From Caldisericum exile AZM16c01 (lineage in GTDB: Bacteria > Caldisericota > Caldisericia > Caldisericales > Caldisericaceae), in contig NC_017096.1 of assembly GCF_000284335.1 (NCBI RefSeq), positions 806,001-870,000 on the forward strand: a stretch of DNA of 64,000 nt, given 5' to 3'. Position numbers and translations under genes: made by a program. The notes beneath the pieces are model-generated. The model ran no database searches. It worked only from the letters and a program-made list of their open reading frames with translations, and was not told the origin of the DNA. This document shows, one piece after another, positions 8,613-19,099 of this stretch; within the stretch, counting starts at the first letter, position 1; every line of letters starts with the position of its first letter.

Positions 8613-10337
8613 TCACCTTCCTTTGTATTGTTTTAAAAGTATATTGAATTCTCTCATTTTTTCGATTTTTTCCTCTCCCTCAAGATTTTGAATCTCATTA
8701 TATAATGCGTTTAATTTTGCTTCATAAATCTTAATATCTTTGTAAGATTCAATATGCTCCTCTATAGATTCTTCCCTTACAAGGAATTCGTCTCTCATAT
8801 AAAGTTCTACTGCCTTGTTGTAGGTTTCTTGATCTAGTTCAAACCAGTTTGGGGGATTGACAACACTTCCATCCTCCATATCCTTAAGCGCCGTGGTTAC
8901 AATTTTTCTAAAGGGCTCATCGAATTCGGCTATAGGACAAACTTTTAAAATCTCATTTATAAGTGGTGAATTCTGTAAAATTGCTTGAGTAAAAACCTCC
9001 TGTATTTGATAAATTTTATTTCGGATCCTAGACGTGAGGTTTACCAAGTCTTTGCTTGGGTTGCTACTTTTGTTTTTGCCTGCTATTTTGTTATATGCGT
9101 CTATTAAGAATCTTTCTTCAATTTTAGTTTTAAGAGAAATTTCTTTGATGTATTCATAGACAAGTGTTTTACTGTCTATTTTAGAAAGTGCCTCTATCAC
9201 CTTTTGAATTGCTGAGTTTTTTGTTTGCAAGGTACCGTCTGATTTTGATAATTCGAAGTCAAGGATAAAAAACACGGGATCCTTCGCGTCTTTTATCAAA
9301 TTCATAACAGCCCCAGTTCCTTCATGCAAAATTATTTCGTCTGGGTCAAGATTGTTCTCGGCTATGACAATTAAAGATGTAAGATCAAATTTATTGCAAA
9401 TTTCCACAGCTCTTTCTGCACCGTTACGTCCTCCAATATCGTTGTCAAAAAAGAAATAAACCTTAGAAGCAAATCTTTTAATAAGTTTTGCGTGTTGTTC
9501 TGTAAAAGCAGTACCCATAGTTGAAACAACATTCTTGATACCATTTTCAAAAAGAATAATAGCATCAAAATATCCTTCCACAATAATTGCTTCTTTTTTT
9601 TCTCGTATATAATCTTTTGAAAAATTCATAAGGTAAAGAACTTCGCCTTTTTTGAATATTGGTGAATCAATAGAGTTTAAATATTTTGGTTCTTGATCCG
9701 CAAAACTTCTCCCGCTAAAGCCAATAATTTTTCCGTTTAGATCAAATATCGGAATCATAATTCTGTTATAGAAATAAGAAACAACATTTCCAGAATTATC
9801 TACCCTGAAATTTCCAGTTTTTAAAATATCCTCTCTTTTAAAACCTTTTGAAAGTAAATAATCGTAAATTCCTCTGTTGTCTTCTCCTATAAACCCCAAT
9901 TGATAAGTCTTTATGCTTTGATCACTTAATCCACGTTTTACTAAGTACTCAAAAGGCTTTCCTTTTAAATTTTCAACAAAATAATTTTTTGTCTCTTCGT
10001 TAATAGCATAAAGGATTTCCCTATCAAAGTTTTCCTTTGGTAAATTATTGGGTATTTCAATTCCAGCAATATCACCGAGTTGCTTAAGTGCATCCTTGAA
10101 TGACATATTCTCGATTTTCATTAAAAATGTAACAATATCCCCGCTTGCTCCACAACCAAAGCAATGGTACAGTTGCTTTGTAGGACTTACAACAAATGAC
10201 GGGGTTTTTTCCTGGTGGAATGGACATAAACCTACATAATTTGAACCCTGTTTTTTAAGTTTTACATATTTGCCAATAAAATCTACAATATCTATTTTAG
10301 AATGTATTTCTTCTACAATTTCCCTTAAATCTCTCAT
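8613..10337 (-). CDS. dnaG: DNA primase
   Basis: 574 residues from ATG 10337 (TTG at 10340 is adjacent). The N-terminal CHC2 zinc finger has C-x2-H in [13 protein letters not shown] and C-x2-C in [10 protein letters not shown], near residues 38-65. The Toprim catalytic core holds EGYFDAI and the [10 protein letters not shown] acidic motif. The C-terminal 130 residues are the more variable DnaB-interaction region. It synthesises RNA primers for replication forks. No clear Shine-Dalgarno precedes the start. It lies 64 nt after dgt and 4 nt before rpoD. Confidence 0.96.
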   Translation of the reverse strand: MRDLREIVEEIHSKIDIVDFIGKYVKLKKQGSNYVGLCPFHQEKTPSFVVSPTKQLYHCFGCGASGDIVTFLMKIENMSFKDALKQLGDIAGIEIPNNLPKENFDREILYAINEETKNYFVENLKGKPFEYLVKRGLSDQSIKTYQLGFIGEDNRGIYDYLLSKGFKREDILKTGNFRVDNSGNVVSYFYNRIMIPIFDLNGKIIGFSGRSFADQEPKYLNSIDSPIFKKGEVLYLMNFSKDYIREKKEAIIVEGYFDAIILFENGIKNVVSTMGTAFTEQHAKLIKRFASKVYFFFDNDIGGRNGAERAVEICNKFDLTSLIVIAENNLDPDEIILHEGTGAVMNLIKDAKDPVFFILDFELSKSDGTLQTKNSAIQKVIEALSKIDSKTLVYEYIKEISLKTKIEERFLIDAYNKIAGKNKSSNPSKDLVNLTSRIRNKIYQIQEVFTQAILQNSPLINEILKVCPIAEFDEPFRKIVTTALKDMEDGSVVNPPNWFELDQETYNKAVELYMRDEFLVREESIEEHIESYKDIKIYEAKLNALYNEIQNLEGEEKIEKMREFNILLKQYKGR

Positions 10338-10404
10338 CAAATATAAATACGAAAATTTACCGTGAATTTCCTTTTTAAAATAGAAATTTTATGAATAGGT
10401 CAAT

Positions 10405-11508
10405 TTACGATATTGGACTTGGGAACATTATCGATTGTACTAATTCTATAGCAAATCTATCAGTCATTGACGAAATATAGTCTGCAATTGCTCTAACCCT
10501 CTCTCTTTTATCTTCCTTGAGATATGAGACAGGGTCTTTGTGATGTATAATGATCGGATGTGAATGGAGATAATCTCTGAGCTTCTCTATATTATTCATA
10601 TAATAATCAAAAAGGAATCCTAAAATGATTTTTACTTTTTCTTCCTCCTTTTTTGGCTCTGAACCAATATAAACTTTTTCCATAAGAAAATTTTTCCATT
10701 CATCCATTGCCATTTCAATATCAGTTGAAACAGTAATCTTATCCTTGTTCCTACTTTCCTCTATTACGTTTAAAATTATGGTAGAAAGTCTCTTGCTGTT
10801 ATTGTCCCCAAGAATTTTTTTAACCTTTTCTGGTACATCGCTTTCCTTAATAATTTTTGCTCTTATCGCATCATCAAGGTCGTGGTGCAAATAGGCAATT
10901 CTATCAGAAATTCTCACAACTTGCCCTTCAAGGGTAGAAGGAAGTGCACTGTCCGAGAAATCTTTTAAATCTTTCAAACCTTTGCTATGTTTTGCAATAC
11001 CTTCACGAACTTCATGTGTTAGATTTAAACCGAACACCTCTGTCCCATCAGACTTCAAACGTTTTTCAAGTAAGTCTACCACTCTTAAACTTTGCTCGGT
11101 ATGAACGAATTGCATGTCTTCAAAATACTCTTTTACTTTTTCATTTAATACTTCTTCTCCTGCATGACCAAAAGGAGAATGTCCTAAGTCGTGTCCAACC
11201 GCTATTGCTTCAGTTAAATCGGGATTTAAACGAAGTGCTCTCGATATTGATCTTGCAATAGCCATTACCTCAAGAGTATGCGTGAGCCTATTTCTATAGT
11301 GATCTCCCTTAGGTGCAATGAAAACCTGTGTTTTGTATTGAAGACGCCTGAATGCTTTTGAATATATTATCCTATCTACATCCCTTTGAAAGTCAGTTCT
11401 ATAAGGGTCTTTTTTTTCAGGAATTGCTCTCCCCACCGAGTTCTTGCTAAGGCAAGCAAGTGGAGAGAGCAATCTTTCTTCTAAATGCTCGTATTCTTCT
11501 CTTATCAC
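10405..11508 (-). CDS. dgt: dNTP triphosphohydrolase (dGTPase-like, HD domain)
   Basis: 367 residues from a GTG start that overlaps the ppdK stop by 4 nt. HD-domain metal ligands are in NRLTHTLEVM and the HD pair in VGHDLGHSPFGHAGE; a third histidine lies in YLHHDLDDAI. YRTDFQRDVDRIIYSKAFRRL is the typical N-terminal signature of the shorter bacterial dGTPase-like type 2 proteins. Reaction: dNTP to deoxynucleoside plus triphosphate, helping control dNTP pools, which fits its place beside dnaG. Actual nucleotide preference cannot be read from sequence. Confidence 0.93.
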   Translation of the reverse strand: MIREEYEHLEERLLSPLACLSKNSVGRAIPEKKDPYRTDFQRDVDRIIYSKAFRRLQYKTQVFIAPKGDHYRNRLTHTLEVMAIARSISRALRLNPDLTEAIAVGHDLGHSPFGHAGEEVLNEKVKEYFEDMQFVHTEQSLRVVDLLEKRLKSDGTEVFGLNLTHEVREGIAKHSKGLKDLKDFSDSALPSTLEGQVVRISDRIAYLHHDLDDAIRAKIIKESDVPEKVKKILGDNNSKRLSTIILNVIEESRNKDKITVSTDIEMAMDEWKNFLMEKVYIGSEPKKEEEKVKIILGFLFDYYMNNIEKLRDYLHSHPIIIHHKDPVSYLKEDKRERVRAIADYISSMTDRFAIELVQSIMFPSPIS

Positions 11509-14165
11509 TTATCTACAAAAACTGTTTTTCCTTTTTCTTTTACTGAAACTTGAGCAGCAGCAAGTCTTGCAATAGGAACTCTGAATGGAGAACAACTCAC
11601 ATAGTCAAGGCCCGCATAGTGGAAAAACTCTATCGATTCAGGATCTCCACCATGTTCTCCGCAAACTCCAATTTCAAGTGATGGATTTGCATGTCTTCCT
11701 AAGACAACGCCGATTCTTACAAGTTTTCCAACCCCATCTCTATCAATCGTCATAAAAGGATCTTTTTCAAGAATTTTATGTTCAAGATAATATGGTAAGA
11801 AAGTTCCCTCTGCGTCGTCTCTACTATACGCAAAAGTAGTCTGCGTTAAATCGTTTGTTCCATAGGAGAAGAAATCTGCATATTGAGCTATTTGATCAGC
11901 TGTAAGTGCTGCTCTCGGTACTTCTACCATTGTACCAATTTCAATTTTTAAATTCATTCCTGCCTCATTTAACTTATCTTTAACAATTTTTTCAACTTTT
12001 TCACGTAAAGTTCTCATCTCGTTAACATGTCCAATAAGTGGTAACATAATTTTTGGTTTTGGATTAAATCCCTCTTTCTTTAATTGGATTGCAGCATCTA
12101 CAATTGCTTGAGTTTGCATTTCATAAATTTCGGGATAAATAATTCCAACACGGCAACCCCTAAAACCAATCATTGGATTAAATTCTGAAAGTTCTTTAGA
12201 CCTTTTCAGTTGACGTTCTTTCTTTTTGAGAAGCTCAGAATCAAAATCTGTTTGTCTTAATTCCTCGATTTCTTTCTCTAACCTTTCTCTTTGCGGTAAG
12301 AACTCATGGAGAGGAGGATCGAGCAATCTTATTATTACTGGAAACCCATCCATTTCCTTAAGAATTTCATAGAAATCTTTTTTCTGAAGTGGCTCAAGTT
12401 TACTCAAATGTTCCCTTCTTTCTTCTGGCGTCTCTGCGATTATCATGTCCTGCATTACTGGAAGTCTGTCTGGCTGTAAAAACATTCTCTCTGTTCTACA
12501 AAGTCCAATACCTTCTGCTCCGTAACTTCTTGCTCTACGTGCTTCTTCGGGAGTATTTGCATTTGCTTTAACGCCAAGTTTACGTAATTCATCAGCAATT
12601 TTTAAGAATTCCTCAAATTCACCAGATAATTCTGGTTCAACCATTGGTACTTCACCAAGTATTACGTTTCCTGTTGTTCCGTCAATGGTTATGATATCGT
12701 TTTCTCTTACGGTAACACCGTTTACTACAAAAGTCTTATTTTCAAGGTCAAGTTTGATAGATTCTGCACCTACTATACATGGAATTCCCATTCCTCTTGC
12801 AACTACTGCTGCATGTGCTGTCATTCCCCCACGAGTGGTAAGAATACCCTGAGAGTGTGCCATTCCTTCGAGATCTTCCGGAGTTGTTTCTGGTCTTACA
12901 AGAATTACTGCCTCACCAATTTTGCCTCTTTGGGCTGCCTCCTTTACATCGAAGACTACTTTACCAGATGCAGCACCTGGAGATGCGGGTAATCCCTTTG
13001 CGATCACTTTAACCTCTGCTTTTGGATCTATCATTTTATGCAAAAGTTGATCAATTTGTTCTGTTGATACTCTCAAAACAGCTTCTTCCTTTGTTATTAG
13101 GCCCTCTTTTACCATATCAACGGCGATTTTTACGGCGGCACGGGCGGTTCTTTTACCAGAACGGGTTTGAAGCATATAGAGTTTACCACGCTCTATTGTG
13201 AATTCCATATCTTGCATATCTCTATAGTGATGCTCAAGAATATTAGCAACCCTTAAAAGTTCATTATAAGTTTCAGGCATCTCGTTTTTAAGTTCGTCAA
13301 TTTGTTTTGGTGTCCTAATACCAGCTACAACATCTTCACCTTGTGCATTTACTAGGTACTCTCCATATAACTTTTTCTCACCCGTAGATGGATTCCTCGT
13401 GAATGCTACACCCGTTGCAGAGTCATTACCCATGTTTCCAAAAACCATCATCACTATGTTTACTGCTGTTCCCAAATCATCAGGAATTTTATTCAGCATT
13501 CTGTAGGTAATTGCTCTTGGATTGTTCCAGGATTTAAATACTGCTTCAATTGCAAGGAAAAGTTGCTCCATTGGATCTTGTGGAAAATCCTTACCTGTAT
13601 GTTCTCTATAAAGCTTCTTGTAATCTGCTATTACTTCTTTTAGAACTTCTTCAGTAAGTTCAACGTCAGATTTAAAGCCGTTCTTTTCTTTGTGATATGA
13701 GAGAATTTTCTCAAACTCCTCATGAGGAACTCCCATAACCACATCTCCAAACATCTGAATGAATCTACGGTAACTGTCATAAGCAAATCTTCCATTTTGG
13801 GTAAGTTTCTTTAAACCCTCAACTGCCTCATCGTTTAATCCAAGGTTAAGAATTGTATCCATCATTCCAGGCATCGAGACAGGCGCACCAGATCTAACTG
13901 AAACAAGGAGAGGATTTTCAGGATCTCCAAATTTTTTCGCAGTCTTTTCTTCTAATTTTCTTAGATGTTCTAAGGTCTCTTGCTTTATTTCTTCGCTTAT
14001 ATAGCCTCTTTTTTGATAATCTTTGCACGCTTCAGTTGTAATTGTAAAACCTGGTGGTACAGGCAAGCCTATTCGTGTCATTTCTGACAAGCCAGCTCCC
14101 TTGCCACCAAGAAGGTTTCTCATTTGTTCACTACCTTCTTCAAAATCATAAACCCATTTAGCCAT
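11505..14165 (-). CDS. ppdK: Pyruvate, phosphate dikinase
   Basis: 886 residues from ATG 14165, preceded by GGAGG (an ATG at 14177 is part of that site). Order of domains: ATP-grasp nucleotide domain with GGKGAGLSEMTRIGLPVPPG at the N-terminus; central phosphohistidine domain with GGMTAHAAVVARG; C-terminal PEP/pyruvate barrel with SYGTNDLTQTTFA and CGEHGGDP including the catalytic cysteine. It interconverts pyruvate, ATP and phosphate with PEP, AMP and PPi. The regulatory threonine before the catalytic histidine is kept, although the bifunctional regulator PpsR/YqfL, which often sits between glyS and ppdK or dnaG in Firmicutes, is missing from this cluster. Confidence 0.97.
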   Translation of the reverse strand: MAKWVYDFEEGSEQMRNLLGGKGAGLSEMTRIGLPVPPGFTITTEACKDYQKRGYISEEIKQETLEHLRKLEEKTAKKFGDPENPLLVSVRSGAPVSMPGMMDTILNLGLNDEAVEGLKKLTQNGRFAYDSYRRFIQMFGDVVMGVPHEEFEKILSYHKEKNGFKSDVELTEEVLKEVIADYKKLYREHTGKDFPQDPMEQLFLAIEAVFKSWNNPRAITYRMLNKIPDDLGTAVNIVMMVFGNMGNDSATGVAFTRNPSTGEKKLYGEYLVNAQGEDVVAGIRTPKQIDELKNEMPETYNELLRVANILEHHYRDMQDMEFTIERGKLYMLQTRSGKRTARAAVKIAVDMVKEGLITKEEAVLRVSTEQIDQLLHKMIDPKAEVKVIAKGLPASPGAASGKVVFDVKEAAQRGKIGEAVILVRPETTPEDLEGMAHSQGILTTRGGMTAHAAVVARGMGIPCIVGAESIKLDLENKTFVVNGVTVRENDIITIDGTTGNVILGEVPMVEPELSGEFEEFLKIADELRKLGVKANANTPEEARRARSYGAEGIGLCRTERMFLQPDRLPVMQDMIIAETPEERREHLSKLEPLQKKDFYEILKEMDGFPVIIRLLDPPLHEFLPQRERLEKEIEELRQTDFDSELLKKKERQLKRSKELSEFNPMIGFRGCRVGIIYPEIYEMQTQAIVDAAIQLKKEGFNPKPKIMLPLIGHVNEMRTLREKVEKIVKDKLNEAGMNLKIEIGTMVEVPRAALTADQIAQYADFFSYGTNDLTQTTFAYSRDDAEGTFLPYYLEHKILEKDPFMTIDRDGVGKLVRIGVVLGRHANPSLEIGVCGEHGGDPESIEFFHYAGLDYVSCSPFRVPIARLAAAQVSVKEKGKTVFVDK

Positions 14166-14227
14166 AATTACCTCCATCTTAAAATTTAAATTCCTTAGTT
14201 TTATATTTTACCACAAAAAGAACGAAA

Positions 14228-16312
14228 TTAATATTTCTCAATAACAACTTCCGAAAACATAGCAAAGTTTTCAAAAAGTTTGAGGACCTTTGAAAGTTGT
14301 GCAAGTCTATTGTTTCTTATTCTTTCATCTTTATCCATAACGAGAACTTTGTCAAAAAACTTATTTACGCTTGGAACATATAGGTATAAAAGATGAATAA
14401 CTGCATCATAATCTCTTGATTTTAGCATTTCGTTTAAAAGTTTCTCGCTTTCGTTTGTAACAGTGTATAATTCCTTTTCTGCCTCTTCAATCAAAAGATT
14501 CTCTGAAATAAATTCACTTTCAACAGTTGCTTTTTGTAATATATTTCTTATTCTTTTGTGCACAGTCACAATTTCTTTAAATTTTTCATCCTTTGAGTAT
14601 TTTTCAAGAGTTTTCGCTCTCTCTAAAAACGTTGGCATTAAATCAATTGGAAGCGTAGTGACTGCATTTGCAATATCGTAACTTATATTGTTAGATCTTA
14701 TTAAGTAGTTTGCCCTTTCCCTTATAAGACTTAAAACTTCGCTTTGAATTGAACTATTTTCTTTATTAAACGCGTTCAAACTCAGTATAAAGTTGATAAG
14801 ATCAGAAATTGGAAAAACATTTTCGTCAAGAGTAAAAGCAATTTGCACTATTCCAAGAGCACTTCTCCTCAATCCAAACGGATCTTTGGAGCTTGTAAAT
14901 TCAATACCCTTTCCAATGCTTAATACAAGCGTATCCAATTTATCTATAATGCTCAGGTATTTTCCGAGTTTAGTAATCGGAAGTTCATCGCCTGAAAATT
15001 TTGGAAGATACTGCTCTGAAATTGCATTTGCAACTTCTTCTCTTTCACCTTGTATTTTTGCGTAAATACCACCCATTGTACCCTGAAGTTCTGGGAATTC
15101 TTTTACTACTTGAGTTGTTATATCAGCCTTGGAAAGAAAACATGCTCTTTTTAAGAGCGCCACTTCATTTGGATCTAACCTAAGCAATTCACCAAGATAA
15201 TCAGCAATTCTAACAAGTCTTTCTGTCTTGTCGAAAAGTGTGCCTAAACCAGAAATGAACACTATGTCCTTCAACTTTGGAACTCTTGTTTCGAGTCTTT
15301 CTTTCTTATCTTCTTCGAAGAAGAATGCACCATCATAAAGCCTTGCTGTTGCAACTTTCTCATATCCTTTTTTTACATTCTCAATAAAATCAGAAGTTCC
15401 GTTTCTAATACCAATAAAATATGGCAGGACTTTTTTAAAATCTTTAGAGTAAATCGGAAACGACTTTAAATGATCCTTTATAACGCTTTCTATAATGCAA
15501 TCAGGTATATCAAATTTCTCAAGTTTAAGTTCACACAGAAATGGCGTTGGAAACTCTGTTAAATTTACAACTTCCTCCAAAAACTCTTCCTCAAATTTAA
15601 CTTTTCCTCCAACGGAGGCTGAGATTTTCTCAACTCCTTTTCTAATAATGTTTTCCCTTTCTTTGTAATCAAGAACTATATAGCGCTCTCTAACTTTTGT
15701 AAAATAATCAACCGGGCTTTCACAATTAAACTCAAACGGCGAATCAAAGTAAAAACCAAAGGATTTATTTGACGATTTGATTCCAGCATATTCAACATTT
15801 ACTATTTCATCTCCAAAAAGTGAAAGAAAATTTCTTATCGGTCTTAAAAAAACGACGTTAGAATTATTCCATCTCATTCCTCTAGGAAATGTTAAGCTTT
15901 TAAGTGAACTTAACACAACTTCTCGAAGGACATCTTTCGCATTTCTCCCTTCAATTCTTTTATAACCAAAAACATATTTGCTGTCCTTAATCTCTTTAAT
16001 TTTGATCTCATCTTCTTTTAAGTTATTAGCTTCCAAAAATTTCTTAAGCACGAGCGTTGCGTTTCCTTGTTCATCATAAGCAATTTTGTGTGACGGTCCC
16101 TTTATTTCTAAGACTCTATCTTCTTCCTTTTCTTCTACATTCTTAACGAAAAGAACTAATCTTCTTGGTGTTGAAAAGGCTTTAATCTCTCCGTGCTTAA
16201 GAGTACTCTCGCTTAAATTTTTTTCTGCTAATTCCTTTAGTTGGAGAGTAACCCCATTAAGTAGTCTTGCAGGCATTTCCTCAGTGTATATCTCAAATAG
16301 AAAGTCCCTCAT
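14228..16312 (-). CDS. glyS: Glycyl-tRNA synthetase beta subunit
   Basis: 694 residues, full length. Begins [17 protein letters not shown], the family hallmark, and continues through the HD-like domain ([20 protein letters not shown]) and the C-terminal DALR-type anticodon-binding domain ([20 protein letters not shown]). It recognises tRNA-Gly in the alpha2-beta2 bacterial enzyme. Overlaps glyQ by 20 nt, which suggests coupled translation to give equal subunit amounts. Confidence 0.97.
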   Translation of the reverse strand: MRDFLFEIYTEEMPARLLNGVTLQLKELAEKNLSESTLKHGEIKAFSTPRRLVLFVKNVEEKEEDRVLEIKGPSHKIAYDEQGNATLVLKKFLEANNLKEDEIKIKEIKDSKYVFGYKRIEGRNAKDVLREVVLSSLKSLTFPRGMRWNNSNVVFLRPIRNFLSLFGDEIVNVEYAGIKSSNKSFGFYFDSPFEFNCESPVDYFTKVRERYIVLDYKERENIIRKGVEKISASVGGKVKFEEEFLEEVVNLTEFPTPFLCELKLEKFDIPDCIIESVIKDHLKSFPIYSKDFKKVLPYFIGIRNGTSDFIENVKKGYEKVATARLYDGAFFFEEDKKERLETRVPKLKDIVFISGLGTLFDKTERLVRIADYLGELLRLDPNEVALLKRACFLSKADITTQVVKEFPELQGTMGGIYAKIQGEREEVANAISEQYLPKFSGDELPITKLGKYLSIIDKLDTLVLSIGKGIEFTSSKDPFGLRRSALGIVQIAFTLDENVFPISDLINFILSLNAFNKENSSIQSEVLSLIRERANYLIRSNNISYDIANAVTTLPIDLMPTFLERAKTLEKYSKDEKFKEIVTVHKRIRNILQKATVESEFISENLLIEEAEKELYTVTNESEKLLNEMLKSRDYDAVIHLLYLYVPSVNKFFDKVLVMDKDERIRNNRLAQLSKVLKLFENFAMFSEVVIEKY

Positions 16313-17156
16313 GTTCTACCTCTCTTTCTAAGACTATTTTTGCTGAAAGTTCTGCAAGATGTCTCATTCTTCCAATCATATTCTGTCTTTCGGAGGCACT
16401 TATAACACCTCTTGCATCAAGTAAGTTGAAGGTATGTGAGCACTTTAAGAGATACATATAACCAGGCATAAGAATCCCTTGTTCCAAAATTCTTTTTGCT
16501 TCAGACTCAAACTTGTTAAAAAGATCAAATAGTAAATCTATATCGCTCTCGTCAAACGCGTATATGCACTCTTCTTTTTCCTCTTGCTTTCTTAGTTCAC
16601 CATAAGTTGTAGTTTCATTCCACTGAATATCGAAAATATTATCCTTGTCCTGCAAAAACATTGCAAGTCTCTCAAGGCCGTAAGTAATTTCTACAGATAC
16701 AGGATCGAGATTGATACCTGCAGCAAGTTGAAAATACGTAAACTGAGTTATTTCAAGACCGTCAAGTCGCACTTCCCAACCAACACCCTGTGCACCAAGT
16801 ACTGCTGTTTCCCAATTGTCCTCTAAAAACTTTATCTCATGTTTTGCAAGTTTCAAGCCAAGATACTTCAAGCTTTCAAGATAAATATCTTTAATGTTTT
16901 CAAGTGGTGGTTTTATGATAACTTGAAATTGGTGGTGCATGTACAGTCTATTAGGATTTTCACCGTAACGTCCGTCGGCAGGACGTCTTGAAGGTTGAAC
17001 ATAAGCAACCATCCACGGTTTTTTACCTAAAACTTTTAAAAATGTATAAGGACTTAAAGTTCCTGCACCAACTTCTTGGTCAAACGGTGGTAAAATTACA
17101 CAACCTTGTTTTTGCCAAAAATGTTCTAATTTAAAAATTAAATCTTGAAAGTACAT
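16293..17156 (-). CDS. glyQ: Glycyl-tRNA synthetase alpha subunit
   Basis: 287 residues, normal length. Class II catalytic motifs are visible: the start [53 protein letters not shown] and [11 protein letters not shown]. It activates glycine and transfers it to tRNA-Gly with GlyS. ATG 17156 follows a GAGGTG site just after the recO stop codon. Confidence 0.97.
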   Translation of the reverse strand: MYFQDLIFKLEHFWQKQGCVILPPFDQEVGAGTLSPYTFLKVLGKKPWMVAYVQPSRRPADGRYGENPNRLYMHHQFQVIIKPPLENIKDIYLESLKYLGLKLAKHEIKFLEDNWETAVLGAQGVGWEVRLDGLEITQFTYFQLAAGINLDPVSVEITYGLERLAMFLQDKDNIFDIQWNETTTYGELRKQEEKEECIYAFDESDIDLLFDLFNKFESEAKRILEQGILMPGYMYLLKCSHTFNLLDARGVISASERQNMIGRMRHLAELSAKIVLEREVEHEGLSI

Positions 17157-17159
17157 TCA

Positions 17160-17867
17160 TCACCTCACGCTCAAAGTTTTCACACTTTCTAAAAATTTTT
17201 TATATTCATCAAGTTCAAATTTTTGGATTATATAGTAGTTTAATAGATCCAGTATTTCGTTAAACTTAACAATATTTAATTTCTCTGGATAAGCCATCTT
17301 ATTTAAAAGTAAGGACTCTTCATACACAACTGCGTCAACTGTAAAACCCGAGTTTTCATTAAATCCGTTGTTCTCAAAAGAAAAATAAATTACCTTTGGA
17401 TGCTCTTGTAGAAAATTAATCGGACTTCCCAGCAATTTCATAAAGTGAAACATATAATAGAGCAAAGCAACTTTCGAGTACACGGGTTCAACAGAACTTA
17501 AGAAAGAAAGGGTTTTTAGGGTAAGATCTAAAATCTCCATATTTTCTTCCTCATAAGGGAGCAAAAGCAAAAGTAATTCCTTTATATACAAAAGAACAAC
17601 CATTTTTGAAAGATCATTTTTCGCGTCTCTAAAGTCATCAAGCATTTCTATTTCCGTTGCAATGTAAGTATTTCCTTTCTTGTATAACTGAACCTTTTCA
17701 TATACAAACGAATCAGTATAACCTGAGCGTTTTGAAGTTGATGTTCTAACGGATTTAAATTTAACATTTATTTTACCTAATTTATCAGTAAGCATCACTA
17801 CATACCTGTCGGTTTCCTTTGTATCAAACGAAGTTATTGTAAGTCCGTTAATATTTATGTAGCCCAT
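17160..17867 (-). CDS. recO: DNA repair protein RecO
   Basis: 235 residues. An N-terminal OB fold (residues 1-80) includes DKLGKINVKFKSVR and the typical YTDSFVYEKVQLYKKGNTYI stretch, followed by a helical C-terminal domain. RecO loads RecA onto SSB-coated single-stranded DNA with RecR, which is encoded here at 21002-21610. The four-cysteine zinc finger found in many RecO proteins is absent. The ATG overlaps the deoC stop (TAATG), so translation is probably coupled. Confidence 0.85.
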   Translation of the reverse strand: MGYININGLTITSFDTKETDRYVVMLTDKLGKINVKFKSVRTSTSKRSGYTDSFVYEKVQLYKKGNTYIATEIEMLDDFRDAKNDLSKMVVLLYIKELLLLLLPYEEENMEILDLTLKTLSFLSSVEPVYSKVALLYYMFHFMKLLGSPINFLQEHPKVIYFSFENNGFNENSGFTVDAVVYEESLLLNKMAYPEKLNIVKFNEILDLLNYYIIQKFELDEYKKFLESVKTLSVR

Positions 17868-18523
17868 TAAGAAACTATTTCAACACTCTTACTTGCACCT
17901 ATTCTTGTCGCACCAGCCTTAACCAATTTAACTGCAGTTTCAAAGTCTCTAATACCACCTGAGGCTTTTACACCAATATAATTCGGCACAACAGACCTTA
18001 TCAGTTGAACATCTTCAACTGTTGCGCCTCCCGTGCTAAATCCTGTTGAAGTTTTTACAAAATGAGCGCCAGCTGAAACGGAAATTGTTGATGCAATTAT
18101 TTTTTCCTCTTGGGTAAGAAGACATGTTTCGATGATAACTTTTACAGTTCTGTTTGCTGCAGTCTTAACCACTTCTCTTATGTCACTTTCAACTTTTGCA
18201 TATTCCTTCGCCTTTAAAAGGCCAATATGAATTACCATGTCGATCTCGTCTGCACCGTCTTTAATTGCCTTTTCCGATTCTGACACCTTTGCGTAAGTTG
18301 ATGAAGCACCAAGAGGAAATCCAACAACCGAAGCGATCTTTATATTAGTTCCTTTTAAAAAACTCTTCGCTAACTCAACATAGGAGGAATTAACGCAAAC
18401 TGCGAAAAAATTGTTTTCGATTGCTTCTTTACAAAGTTTTTCAATATCTGTGGGAGTGGCATCTGGTTTTAAAAGCGTGTGGTCAATAATACTTCTTAAA
18501 TAATCTTTAGAAATTTCATCCAT
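17867..18523 (-). CDS. deoC: Deoxyribose-phosphate aldolase
   Basis: 218 residues from ATG 18523; the in-frame GTG at 18532 is part of the AAGAGGTG ribosome-binding site. TIM-barrel class I aldolase: IDHTLLKPDAT at the start, the catalytic lysine in KVIIETCLL, and the Schiff-base lysine in HFVKTSTGF. GVKASGGIRD and TRIGASKSVEIV form the phosphate site. Splits deoxyribose 5-phosphate to acetaldehyde and glyceraldehyde 3-phosphate. First gene of the long run down to rpoD. Confidence 0.95.
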   Translation of the reverse strand: MDEISKDYLRSIIDHTLLKPDATPTDIEKLCKEAIENNFFAVCVNSSYVELAKSFLKGTNIKIASVVGFPLGASSTYAKVSESEKAIKDGADEIDMVIHIGLLKAKEYAKVESDIREVVKTAANRTVKVIIETCLLTQEEKIIASTISVSAGAHFVKTSTGFSTGGATVEDVQLIRSVVPNYIGVKASGGIRDFETAVKLVKAGATRIGASKSVEIVS

Positions 18524-18590
18524 GTATATCACCTCTTACATATTTTATGAATTTATAACAATTAATCAAGAACAGTTTATTGTCTAATTT

Positions 18591-19093
18591 CATATCAATA
18601 TGAAACTCTCTACACCAACTTTTGATAAAAGTGAAAAATATGTTAAAGAAAAAACCTACAAAGAGAACTAATCAGTGCTTCTTAGTTTTCTTTGAAATAC
18701 AAAGTAAAATCACCTCAATATGTATTTCTTTATAAAGAAAAACAGTCTATCCAATAAAGGATGGTATTGAGTTATTAAAAAAGATTTTAATTTCTAAATC
18801 CTTTGGAGAGTTCATAAGAAGGAAACATATAAAATAAGAAACATTACTTAATTTATCCAAAATATCAAAGAACTTTTTAATTACTTAAAAACCAAATTCT
18901 TTTTTATAAGGGTTATAGTTAATCTCAAATTAAGAAACACAATGTCATAAGAAAAATTCAAAGATTTAAATCTCCTACTTTTTACCACATACAAGTTCAA
19001 AAATTTTGAAACGATGGATTATATTTCTTTCAAAGTGTCAAATGTATGGAATTAATGCCTTCAGTTGTAAAACATTAATTTTAATGTTATAAT
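18591..19093 (+). repeat. Dispersed noncoding element, copy A (upstream of dnaX)
   Basis: The intergenic stretch between deoC and dnaX has no gene, but its plus strand matches the minus strand of 60280-60747 along nearly its whole length, with a few indels (copy A has about 30 extra bases near 18755-18795). Long identical blocks include GAAAAATATGTTAAAGAAAA, CTTAGTTTTCTTTGAAATAC, AACTTTTTAATTACT and TTACCACATACAAGTT. The similarity continues, weaker, into the dnaX -10 box. It could be a decayed mobile element, an untranslated RNA or a shared promoter-proximal regulatory region; I see no long ORF in either strand. Confidence 0.8.
19065..19093 (+). promoter_or_regulatory. dnaX promoter, predicted leaderless
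   Basis: TTGTAA (19065-19070), 17-nt spacer, TATAAT (19088-19093). The start codon follows after only 6 nt, so transcription should begin at or next to the A of the dnaX ATG. No Shine-Dalgarno is present. Confidence 0.65.
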
Positions 19094-19099
19094 TTAAGT

